From NCBI GenBank assembly GCA_934667505.1, contig CAKULY010000012.1, forward strand, positions 1 through 56,938: a DNA stretch of 56,938 nucleotides. Direction: 5' to 3'. The first letter of the stretch is position 1. Every line of letters begins with the position of its first letter. The stretch is from an uncultured Treponema sp. (GTDB taxonomy: Bacteria > Spirochaetota > Spirochaetia > Treponematales > Treponemataceae). The notes under the pieces are model-generated. The model saw nothing but the letters and a program-made list of their open reading frames with translations, was not told where the DNA came from and did not search any database. Below are positions 43,493 through 51,619 of the stretch, piece by piece. The position numbers were made by a program, and so were the translations under genes.

Positions 43493-46258
43493 ATGAAAGC
43501 AATTGAACTTGAAAAAGCATATAATCCAAAAGACTTTGAAGATAGACTTTACAACGAATGGGAAAAAAACGGTTATTTTAAGCCAGCAAGCGATGAAGAA
43601 TCTCCTCTTCACGAAAAATTTTTAAAATGCGGCTGTAAAAATTGCGGCGGAAAAACAGGAATATATTCTATGGTCATTCCTCCGCCAAATGTTACAGGTG
43701 TTCTTCACATGGGACATGGACTTAACAATACTCTTCAGGATATTGTTGTCCGCTACCACAGAATGAAGGGAGACAACACGCTTTGGATAACTGGTACCGA
43801 TCACGCAGGTATTGCCACGCAGAACGTTGTTGAACGCCAGCTAAAAAAAGAAGGAAAGTCACGCAAAGATTTAGGCAGAGAAGCTTTCCTTGAGCGCACT
43901 TGGGCTGTAAAAAATGCTCATCACGATATAATTGTAAATCAGCAAAGAAAACTTGGAAATTCAACAGATTGGGATAGAGAACGTTTTACAATGGACGAAG
44001 GGCTTTCAAAAGCTGTTCGCGAAGTTTTTGTTACTCTTTACGAACGTGGTCTGATTTATAAAGGCCATTATCTTGTAAACTGGTGTCCACGCTGCGGAAC
44101 TGCTCTTGCAGATGACGAAGTTGACCACACAGACACAGCAGGCGCAATGTATCATATTTATTACGAATATGCAGACGGTCCTGCTCCTGATGGCTCTACA
44201 AAAATAGAAATCGCAACTACTCGGCCAGAAACCCTTTTAGGCGATACAGCTGTCGCAGTGAATCCTAATGATGAACGCTATAAAGATGTGGTAGGAAAAA
44301 AACTTCGCCTTCCTCTTGCAAATCGTGAAATTCCTATAATTGCGGACTCATACGTAGATAAAGAGTTTGGAACAGGAATGGTAAAAATTACTCCTGCCCA
44401 TGACCCTAACGACTGGCAAGTCGGTCAAAGAAATCATCTTGAAGTTATAAACATTTTGAATCCAGACGGTACGCTTAACGAAAATTGCCCTGAAAAATAT
44501 AGGGGAATGAATTGCCAGCAAGCAAGGGCTGTTATTATTCAAGATTTAACAGATTTAGGACTTTTTAAAGAGGAAGAAAAAATAACTCACTCTGTAGGAC
44601 ACTGTTATAGGTGCGGAACAGTTGTAGAGCCGTATCTTTCTGACCAATGGTTTGTAAAAATGCAGCCACTTGCGCAAAAGGCTTTAAAAGCTTGGAAAGA
44701 CGGAGAAATTGTTTTCTATCCTAGAAAATGGGAAAACACTTATGCTCGCTGGATGGAAAATATTCGCGATTGGTGCATAAGCCGCCAGCTTTGGTGGGGA
44801 CACAGAATTCCTGTATGGTATTGCCAGTCTTGCGGAGAAACAATTGTTAGCAGAACGGATCCTGACTGTTGTCCAAAATGCGGTTCTTCAAAAGAAAAAT
44901 TGAATCAAGATCCAGACGTTTTGGATACCTGGTTTTCTTCTTGGCTGTGGCCGTTTAGCACTTTGGGTTGGCCTGAAGATACAGAAGATTTTAAACGGTT
45001 CTTTCCAACTTCAGCACTTGTAACAGCTTATGACATAATTTTCTTTTGGGTAAGCCGAATGATAATGGCGTCGCTAGAGTTTACAGGCAAAGTTCCGTTT
45101 AAAGACATTTACATTCACGGTCTTGTGCGCGACAAGCAAGGCCGCAAAATGTCAAAATCTTTAGGAAATGGAATTGACCCGCTGGAAATAATCGACATTT
45201 ACGGTTCTGATGCTCTGAAATTTACTTTGAGCTTCATGTGCGCTCAAGGTCAAGATATTTTGATTGACAAGGATTCTTTTAAACTTGGAAGCCGTTTCTG
45301 TAATAAAGTTTGGAATGCAAGCCGCTACATTTTGGGAAATCTTGAAGGCAGAACGCTTATTCCTGTTAAAGATAGCGATCTTAGCGAGCTTGATAAATGG
45401 ATTTACGGCTGTCTTAATAAAGCCGTAAAAACTAACAGAGAGGCTCTTGAAAGTTATAGATATAACGATGCTGCTAGTTCGATAATGGAATTTTTCTGGA
45501 ATGAATTTTGCGATTGGTATGTTGAAGCTACAAAGCTTAGTTTTTGGCATGGCGATGAGCATGAAAAAGATAGAGCTGTTTCTGTCCTCTTAAATGTTCT
45601 TGAAGAATCTTTGCGCCTTATGCATCCTTTTATCCCTTTTGTAACGGAAGAAATTTACGGAAAGCTTCCTCTTAATCTTATTGTAGAAAATCGAAAAAAG
45701 GCTGGTGCAAATAAAATTGTTTCAAACGAAGATTATACAGCAATGCTTATAAATGCGCCGTTCCCAGAAATTATTTCTGAGCGTGATAATAAAAAGATTG
45801 CAGAACGCTTTGCGGTTTTAAAAGAACTCATAGGTCAGCTTAGAGCATTGAGAGCAGAATGTGGCATTGACCCTGCTAATAAAATCAATATCGCTCTTAT
45901 TGTAACAAAAGGAAGCGAAGCTGAAGTTCTTACAGAAAAAGTTGACATGATAAAGCTTTTATCTGGCGTTGCAAATGTTGAATTTGTTGAAGCAAAACCT
46001 GCAAGTTCGGTTGGCACGGTTGGAAAAGGTTTTGAAGCGTTCATTTTGGTAGATGAATCAATAAATCGGGAACAATTGATTTCCAGATTCAAAAAGGAAA
46101 TTGAAACAGAAACAGGATATGTAAAACGCAGCGAAGCAAAACTTAGCGGAAATTTTGCTAAACACGCTCCACAAGCTGTTGTTGAAGAAGAAAAACGACG
46201 GATGGAAGAAAGTCTGCGAAAGATTGAAAAACTTAAGTCTTATGTAAATTCTCTATAA
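43493..46258 (+). CDS. valS: valyl-tRNA synthetase
   Basis: A 921-residue class I synthetase charging tRNA-Val. The HIGH-type motif is VLHMGHGLNN (about residue 72), the editing domain contains TTRPETLLGDTAVAVNP, KMSKS is in RKMSKSLGNGIDPLE (about 551), and the C-terminus is a coiled-coil arm (about 850-921, EETGYVKRSEAKLSG region). An unusual Cys-rich segment near the N-terminus (KFLKCGCKNCGGKTG) precedes the motif. The promoter puts transcription at the ATG. An intrinsic terminator follows at 46271-46306. Confidence 0.97.
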   Translation: MKAIELEKAYNPKDFEDRLYNEWEKNGYFKPASDEESPLHEKFLKCGCKNCGGKTGIYSMVIPPPNVTGVLHMGHGLNNTLQDIVVRYHRMKGDNTLWITGTDHAGIATQNVVERQLKKEGKSRKDLGREAFLERTWAVKNAHHDIIVNQQRKLGNSTDWDRERFTMDEGLSKAVREVFVTLYERGLIYKGHYLVNWCPRCGTALADDEVDHTDTAGAMYHIYYEYADGPAPDGSTKIEIATTRPETLLGDTAVAVNPNDERYKDVVGKKLRLPLANREIPIIADSYVDKEFGTGMVKITPAHDPNDWQVGQRNHLEVINILNPDGTLNENCPEKYRGMNCQQARAVIIQDLTDLGLFKEEEKITHSVGHCYRCGTVVEPYLSDQWFVKMQPLAQKALKAWKDGEIVFYPRKWENTYARWMENIRDWCISRQLWWGHRIPVWYCQSCGETIVSRTDPDCCPKCGSSKEKLNQDPDVLDTWFSSWLWPFSTLGWPEDTEDFKRFFPTSALVTAYDIIFFWVSRMIMASLEFTGKVPFKDIYIHGLVRDKQGRKMSKSLGNGIDPLEIIDIYGSDALKFTLSFMCAQGQDILIDKDSFKLGSRFCNKVWNASRYILGNLEGRTLIPVKDSDLSELDKWIYGCLNKAVKTNREALESYRYNDAASSIMEFFWNEFCDWYVEATKLSFWHGDEHEKDRAVSVLLNVLEESLRLMHPFIPFVTEEIYGKLPLNLIVENRKKAGANKIVSNEDYTAMLINAPFPEIISERDNKKIAERFAVLKELIGQLRALRAECGIDPANKINIALIVTKGSEAEVLTEKVDMIKLLSGVANVEFVEAKPASSVGTVGKGFEAFILVDESINREQLISRFKKEIETETGYVKRSEAKLSGNFAKHAPQAVVEEEKRRMEESLRKIEKLKSYVNSL

Positions 46259-46270
46259 GTTTTCTTTAAG

Positions 46271-46306
46271 TTGCTTCTAAAATAAAATTTTTTAGAGGCA
46301 ATTTTT
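46271..46306 (+). terminator. intrinsic terminator of valS
   Basis: TTGCTTCTAAAA (46271-46282) pairs with TTTTAGAGGCAA (46290-46301), one G-T pair, followed by TTTTT. Confidence 0.75.
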
Positions 46307-46314
46307 CTAACCTG

Positions 46315-46323
46315 TGGTATAAT
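46315..46323 (+). promoter_or_regulatory. extended -10 promoter of the HD-hydrolase gene
   Basis: TGGTATAAT, an extended -10 element, lies 26 bases before the start codon; no good -35 box is visible. Confidence 0.45.
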
Positions 46324-46348
46324 TCTTCTTGAAAAATTGGGGGCTGCT

Positions 46349-46954
46349 ATGGCAAGACAACTGTACAATATGCAAACTGAAAAACCTTTAAAAATGGACA
46401 ATGAGCATATGCTCCAGTTGAAGAATATTCTTCTTGCCCCCTATATGCAGCTTGCTACAGAACTTATTGGAAAGGCTAGGCACGCTGGCGGAAATATGTT
46501 TCGCCACCAAATGGATACTATGTCAATCTTGATTGACTATGGTTACATTGATTCTGTGCTTTTAAAGGCTAGTTGTGTGCATGATACAATAGAAGATATA
46601 CCTGGGTTTGACAAAAATAGAATTGTAAACATCGATTCTGACGGTCCTGCCGTTTTGAACCTTGTTCTTGAAGTAACTAGGCAAAAAGAAGAAACTAAGG
46701 CTGAATTTTTGCAGCGGATTATTACAACCGGTAGTCAAAAAGCAAAAATCTTAAAATGCGCCGACCGCATAAGCAATATGATTAGTCTTGGCTTTGTCAC
46801 AGATTCAAAGTTTATAGAACGTTATTGCGACGAAACTGAATTTTATATTCTTCCTATGGCGATTGAAATAGATTACAATATGTACCAAGAACTTATAAAT
46901 CTTATAATAACGCGCAGAAAGTATTTGGAAGATTTTGGCTTTATAGGAAATTAA
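46349..46954 (+). CDS. HD-domain protein, possible small alarmone hydrolase
   Basis: A 201-residue protein with an HD phosphohydrolase domain in the arrangement of the RelA/SpoT hydrolase: His53 in RHQMDTM, His78-Asp79 and Glu82-Asp83 in VHDTIEDI, and KCADRISNM matching the KLADRLHNM segment. No synthetase, TGS or ACT domain is attached, so it resembles MESH1-like small alarmone hydrolases that degrade (p)ppGpp, or an NADPH phosphatase of the same fold. The frame reaches TTG 46337; ATG 46349 with GGGGG six bases before is preferred. It precedes nadE by six bases and is likely co-transcribed. Confidence 0.75.
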   Translation: MARQLYNMQTEKPLKMDNEHMLQLKNILLAPYMQLATELIGKARHAGGNMFRHQMDTMSILIDYGYIDSVLLKASCVHDTIEDIPGFDKNRIVNIDSDGPAVLNLVLEVTRQKEETKAEFLQRIITTGSQKAKILKCADRISNMISLGFVTDSKFIERYCDETEFYILPMAIEIDYNMYQELINLIITRRKYLEDFGFIGN

Positions 46955-46960
46955 AAAATT

Positions 46961-48898
46961 ATGAAGTATGGTTTTTTAAGAGTCGCTTGCTGCTCTCCAG
47001 AATTAAAAGTTGCAGACTGCAAGTTTAATGCTGAAAAAATAATTGACAAAACACGTTTTTTAAATAGTTGCGGTGCCGAACTAGTTGTTTTTCCAGAGCT
47101 TTCTGTAACTTCTTACACTTGCGCAGACCTTTTTTTGCAAAGGACTTTGCAGAATTCTGCCATAGAAGAACTTGAACGAATCGCAAAAAAAACTTCTAAT
47201 TGCGACTGCGTTTTGTGCCTGGGGCTTCCAATTGCTTTAGAAAATAGCCTTTACAATTGCGCTGCTGTGCTTTACAAAGGAAAAATTATTGCAGTTGTTC
47301 CTAAAACTTATATTCCAAACTATAGCGAATTTTACGAAAAACGTTATTTTTCTTCTGGAACCGAGTTAAAAAATCAAACGCTATTTTTTTCAAAACAAAA
47401 CCCGGAAGTTCCATTTGGAACAAATATTATTGTAAAAGATTTGAATAATACAGGTTTTTCTTTAGGACTTGAACTTTGCGAAGACTTGTGGGTACCTCTT
47501 CCACCCAGCACGGCTTTAAGTCTCGCTGGGGCTAGCGTAATTGCCAACCTTAGCGCCTCAAATGAAATTGTAGGAAAGGCGGAATACAGGCGGAATTTAG
47601 TAAAGATGCAATCGGCGCACGAAATTTGCGCTTATATTTATGCAAATGCCGGCGAATATGAATCTACGCAGGATTTGGTTTTTTCGGGGCATAGCATAAT
47701 TTGCGAGAACGGCGCTATTCTTGCTCAGTCAGAACTTTTTCCATCAAAAGATTATATAATTACAGATGTCGACCTTGAAAGGCTTTGTCAAGAGCGCAGA
47801 AGGACAACTACTTTCTCTAACTGTGCAAATCATAATGCGCAGAATATACGTTTTGTATCTATAGATTTTAAAGAAAATCGTCAAAAAGATTTTTCGCTGT
47901 TGCGTTTTATTGACCCGCATCCTTTTGTTCCTTCTGATTCAGAGAAAAGAAAAGAGCGATGCCAAGAAGTTATCGATATGCAGGCGCATGGACTTGCAAA
48001 AAGGCTCCGGCATATAAATTGCACCAATGCTGTAATCGGTTTAAGCGGCGGTCTGGATTCTACTCTTGCGCTTTTAGTTGCTTGCCGCGCTTTTGATTTG
48101 TGCGGCTTTAATAGAAAAGGAATTCTGGCTGTTACAATGCCGTGCTTTGGAACAACCGAGCGAACGCACAGCAATGCCTGCCTTCTTGCTAAAGAATGTT
48201 CTGTATCCTTTGCGGAAGTTAATATAACAGCTAGCGTAAATCAGCATTTTAAGGATATAGGGCAAAATTCTGAAGAACACGATGTTACTTACGAAAATTG
48301 CCAGGCTCGGGAAAGAACTCAAGTTCTTATGGATATTGCGAACAAGAATAACGGCATTGTTATAGGAACAGGCGACTTAAGCGAGCTTGCGTTGGGCTGG
48401 TGCACCTATAATGGTGACCAGATGAGTATGTACGGTGTAAATTCATCTATTCCAAAAACTCTTGTTAGGCATCTTGTTTCATATTTTGCAAGCGAATCAG
48501 ACGGCAGTTTGGCAAAAGTTTTGATTGATATACTTGAAACGCCGGTTTCTCCTGAACTTTTGCCTCCTAAAGATGGTCTGATAAGCCAAAAAACTGAAGA
48601 TTTAGTTGGTCCTTATGAACTGCACGACTTCTTTTTGTACTATATTCTAAGATATGGTTTTGAGCCTAAAAAGATTTTATTTCTTGCAGATTCATCTGAC
48701 TTAAAATACAGCCATGACTTTAAGCTAAAATGGCTTAGAAATTTTTACAAAAGATTTTTTTCGCAGCAGTTTAAAAGAAGCTGCATGCCAGACGGTGCAA
48801 AAGTCGGTTCTGTAAATCTCTCTCCAAGAGGGGATTGGCGTATGCCAAGCGATGCTTCTTGCGCGCTTTGGCTTGAGCAAATAGATTCAATAAAATAA
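46961..48898 (+). CDS. nadE: glutamine-dependent NAD synthetase
   Basis: A 645-residue two-domain NAD synthetase that amidates nicotinic acid adenine dinucleotide with glutamine nitrogen. The N-terminal carbon-nitrogen hydrolase domain supplies ammonia, with Glu in VFPELSVTSY, Lys in VPKTYIPNY and the nucleophilic Cys in GLELCEDLW. The C-terminal synthetase has the PP-loop GLSGGLDSTLALLV and GTGDLSELALGW. The length is that of the glutaminase-fused type. It lies between the HD hydrolase and rlmJ on the plus strand and complements pncB at 37245. Confidence 0.96.
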   Translation: MKYGFLRVACCSPELKVADCKFNAEKIIDKTRFLNSCGAELVVFPELSVTSYTCADLFLQRTLQNSAIEELERIAKKTSNCDCVLCLGLPIALENSLYNCAAVLYKGKIIAVVPKTYIPNYSEFYEKRYFSSGTELKNQTLFFSKQNPEVPFGTNIIVKDLNNTGFSLGLELCEDLWVPLPPSTALSLAGASVIANLSASNEIVGKAEYRRNLVKMQSAHEICAYIYANAGEYESTQDLVFSGHSIICENGAILAQSELFPSKDYIITDVDLERLCQERRRTTTFSNCANHNAQNIRFVSIDFKENRQKDFSLLRFIDPHPFVPSDSEKRKERCQEVIDMQAHGLAKRLRHINCTNAVIGLSGGLDSTLALLVACRAFDLCGFNRKGILAVTMPCFGTTERTHSNACLLAKECSVSFAEVNITASVNQHFKDIGQNSEEHDVTYENCQARERTQVLMDIANKNNGIVIGTGDLSELALGWCTYNGDQMSMYGVNSSIPKTLVRHLVSYFASESDGSLAKVLIDILETPVSPELLPPKDGLISQKTEDLVGPYELHDFFLYYILRYGFEPKKILFLADSSDLKYSHDFKLKWLRNFYKRFFSQQFKRSCMPDGAKVGSVNLSPRGDWRMPSDASCALWLEQIDSIK

Positions 48899-48924
48899 TA
48901 TAAAATTACTTTTTGGAGGTCTTT

Positions 48925-49860
48925 TTGCTTAGTTATCTTCATGAATTTCACGCTGGCAACCATGCAGATATTTTAAAACATCTTGCGCTTCTTTATACAA
49001 TTGACTACTTAAATAAAAAAGATAAGCCGTATTCTTTCTTTGATACACATTCAGGCTCTGCTCTTTACGACATAAAAAGTCGAAACGCCGAAAAGACAGG
49101 AGAAGCCGCTTTAGGAATTGAAAAACTTTTGCTGTCTGTAAAAAACAATGAGTGCAATAAAATTGTTTATGAACAACTAGAGCCTTATATTAAATTTGCT
49201 TCCGAATGTTTGAAAAAAGGTTTTTATCCGGGCAGTCCTGCCTTTGAATTGAATTTTTTAAATAAAAACAGCACTCTTTTTCTTACAGAACTTCACAAAA
49301 CTGAATATCAAAAACTATTAAATTCTGTAAATAAATTAAATGAATATAAGAAAATAAAAACAATAGTTGAAAATAAAGATGGATTTTCATTTTTAAAAGC
49401 GAATACGCCTCCTCAAATAAAGCGAGGGGCCGTTTTGTGCGATCCAAGCTATGAAGAATCGTCTGATTACGAAAATGTCTCAAAAGTTCTTTCGTACGTG
49501 CATAAGCATTGGTCAGCAGCAATAATTATTGTTTGGTATCCGCTGCTCGCAAATAAAATTGAACAGATTGAAATTATGAAGCAGTCAATTTATGCAGAGG
49601 CTATGAAAATTAATCCGAATACAGAAGTCCTTGACGCAGCCTTGCTTGTAGACAGTCCTGACAGCCATAAAGAAGCTCCTTTAAAAGAATCTATAGGGAG
49701 TAAAACTCCTAGACTTTATGGCAGCGGTATTTTTGTCTTAAATCCTTGCTGGGGTTTAAAAGAATTTTTAGAAGGCACTCTTGGATATTTATCTTCTGTC
49801 CTTGCAAGAAATGAAAATGGCAGTTTTAGCGTGGCTTCATTGCCTTTATCTTTGCAATAA
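48925..49860 (+). CDS. rlmJ: 23S rRNA A2030 N6-methyltransferase (RlmJ-like)
   Basis: A 311-residue SAM-dependent methyltransferase of the RlmJ (YhiR) family that methylates A2030 of 23S rRNA in E. coli. The N-terminus SYLHEFHAGNHADILKH and FFDTHSGSALYD (SAM site) are diagnostic. The catalytic motif is DPSYE rather than the common DPPYE. The start is TTG 48925, five bases after GGAGGT; the longer TTG at 48913 overlaps that site and is rejected. It follows nadE closely and precedes tyrS. Confidence 0.9.
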   Translation: MLSYLHEFHAGNHADILKHLALLYTIDYLNKKDKPYSFFDTHSGSALYDIKSRNAEKTGEAALGIEKLLLSVKNNECNKIVYEQLEPYIKFASECLKKGFYPGSPAFELNFLNKNSTLFLTELHKTEYQKLLNSVNKLNEYKKIKTIVENKDGFSFLKANTPPQIKRGAVLCDPSYEESSDYENVSKVLSYVHKHWSAAIIIVWYPLLANKIEQIEIMKQSIYAEAMKINPNTEVLDAALLVDSPDSHKEAPLKESIGSKTPRLYGSGIFVLNPCWGLKEFLEGTLGYLSSVLARNENGSFSVASLPLSLQ

Positions 49861-49943
49861 CTTATAATAAAAGAACTCTATTTTTGAGCAAGAAGGTTGA
49901 AAGCCGAGTTTCACCTGAAAAAAATAAAATCAAAGGGAAAAGT

Positions 49944-51179
49944 ATGACGTTATATGAAGATTTAAAATGGCGAGGCCTTATAAAAGATGTCGCTGGCGAT
50001 GAAAATGAACTTAAAAATGTTTTAGATGGAAAGCCATTTAGTTTTTATTGGGGTACAGATCCTACTGCGGATTCTTTGCATTTAGGACATTATTCATCTC
50101 TTTGTATGGCGAAAAGGCTTGCAAATGCAGGACATCATCCAGTATTGCTGTGCGGCGGCGCTACTGGTCGCATTGGAGACCCCCGCCCGACAGCCGAACG
50201 CGAAATAATTTCTGAAGAAGCTGTAACACACAATATAAAATGCATTTATGACCAGATTAATCGCCTTATAGAAGGCAGAGCAGAAATGGTGGACAACTAC
50301 GAATGGACAAAAGATTATACTTTTTTGAATTTTTTGCGAGACATTGGAAAGTATGTAAACGTTAATTACATGCTAGATAAAGATATAATCCGGCGCCGCC
50401 TTGAAAATGGAATTACTTTTGCAGAATTTGCATATATGTTGCTGCAAGGTTATGACTTTATGCATCTTTATAAAGAAAAAAATTGCATAATGCAAGTTGC
50501 AGGAAGCGATCAGTGGGGAAATATAACTACTGGTGTAGACCTTATTCGCAAAATACTGGACAAACAAGCTTACGCGTTTACAATGCCTTTGATTTTAGAT
50601 TCAACTGGTAAAAAATTTGGAAAATCAGAAGGAAATGCGCTTTGGTTGAATAAAGAAAAAACTTCACCGTATGAAATCTATCAGTATCTTATAAACTCTG
50701 ATGATTCAAAAGTTCTTGAATATTTAAAAGTATTTACTTTCCTTTCAAAGCAGCAGATTGAAGACATTTATGCGCAGCAGCAAGCTGCTCCAGAGACAAG
50801 AGTTGCGCAAAAAACTTTGGCATGGGAAGTTGTAAAAGATATTCACGGAAAGCAAGAAGCAGATAACGCAGTTTGTGTAAGTCAGAAGCTATTTGCAGGC
50901 GATTTTAAAGGTCTTAGCGTAAAAGATATAAAATCAGGAATGAAATCGGTTCCTTCTTTTAAAATAGAAAAAGAAGAACCATTGATTGAAGTTCTTGTAA
51001 ATAATAAAATTGCAAGTTCAAAACGCGAGGCTAGGGATTTTTTAAAAGCGAATGCAATTTCTGTTAATGGCGAAATTGTAAACGATGAAAATATTCTAAT
51101 CACAAAGTCAATGGCAATTGATGAGCAGATTATTATATTTAGGCGTGGAAAGAAAAAATACTTTGTTGCAGAATTTTAG
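49944..51179 (+). CDS. tyrS: tyrosyl-tRNA synthetase
   Basis: A 411-residue class I synthetase charging tRNA-Tyr. The HIGH-type motif is in DPTADSLHLGHY, KMSKS appears as KFGKS (about residue 222), and an S4 RNA-binding domain ends the protein (KIASSKREARDFLKANAIS). The open frame extends 20 codons upstream to 49884, but AAAGGGA lies just before ATG 49944, which matches the family start. No T-box-like leader is seen. It is the last gene of the plus-strand block and is convergent with the ParB-like gene. Confidence 0.95.
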   Translation: MTLYEDLKWRGLIKDVAGDENELKNVLDGKPFSFYWGTDPTADSLHLGHYSSLCMAKRLANAGHHPVLLCGGATGRIGDPRPTAEREIISEEAVTHNIKCIYDQINRLIEGRAEMVDNYEWTKDYTFLNFLRDIGKYVNVNYMLDKDIIRRRLENGITFAEFAYMLLQGYDFMHLYKEKNCIMQVAGSDQWGNITTGVDLIRKILDKQAYAFTMPLILDSTGKKFGKSEGNALWLNKEKTSPYEIYQYLINSDDSKVLEYLKVFTFLSKQQIEDIYAQQQAAPETRVAQKTLAWEVVKDIHGKQEADNAVCVSQKLFAGDFKGLSVKDIKSGMKSVPSFKIEKEEPLIEVLVNNKIASSKREARDFLKANAISVNGEIVNDENILITKSMAIDEQIIIFRRGKKKYFVAEF

Positions 51180-51184
51180 TTTTG

Positions 51185-51592
51185 CTATTTATGCCTGTTC
51201 TTTGTAAACAGGCTTTTAAACCATTCAAACAGTGATTTAAAAAACTTCGCAATCTTTGCCCAAAAACTTGGATTGCGGAGTTTTTCAAGTCTTTTATAGC
51301 CTTCAAGAAGTTCTTCCTTTGTAAATTCTTTCCGCTGATTGTTTTCTTCAAGTTCCATTTCAAGCTGTTCTACATCTGAAAGGTTGTCCATTACAACAGC
51401 ATTGATATTCGTCCAGCCCAGCTGTTTTGCGGCTTGAAGCCTTCGCTCTCCAGCAATTAATTCGTGATTGCTATTTATTGTGATTGGATTTAGAAGTCCA
51501 TAAGTTCTAAGGCTGTTTTTTAAAGCTTCTAAATCGCCTAAATCTTGTCGAATTCTTTTTTTTATTTTTATATCGTTTATATTAATCAGCAT
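51185..51592 (-). CDS. ParB-like nuclease-domain protein with amphipathic C-terminal tail
   Basis: A 135-residue protein. Residues 1-75 form a ParB N-terminal (ParB/Srx-fold) domain with the CTP-binding-type motif AGERRLQAAK and NPITIN before it. There is no helix-turn-helix or dimerisation domain as in true ParB. A charged helix (about 78-105) leads to a tail (FWAKIAKFFKSLFEWFKSLF) with Phe, Trp, Leu and Lys spaced as an amphipathic helix, suggesting membrane contact (inference). TTG 51604 opens the frame, but GGAG seven bases before ATG 51592 sets the start. It lies 27 bases after pbp1A on the minus strand. Confidence 0.78.
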   Translation of the reverse strand: MLININDIKIKKRIRQDLGDLEALKNSLRTYGLLNPITINSNHELIAGERRLQAAKQLGWTNINAVVMDNLSDVEQLEMELEENNQRKEFTKEELLEGYKRLEKLRNPSFWAKIAKFFKSLFEWFKSLFTKNRHK

Positions 51593-51619
51593 ATTTTTCT
51601 CCAAAAACTTTGAAATGCA

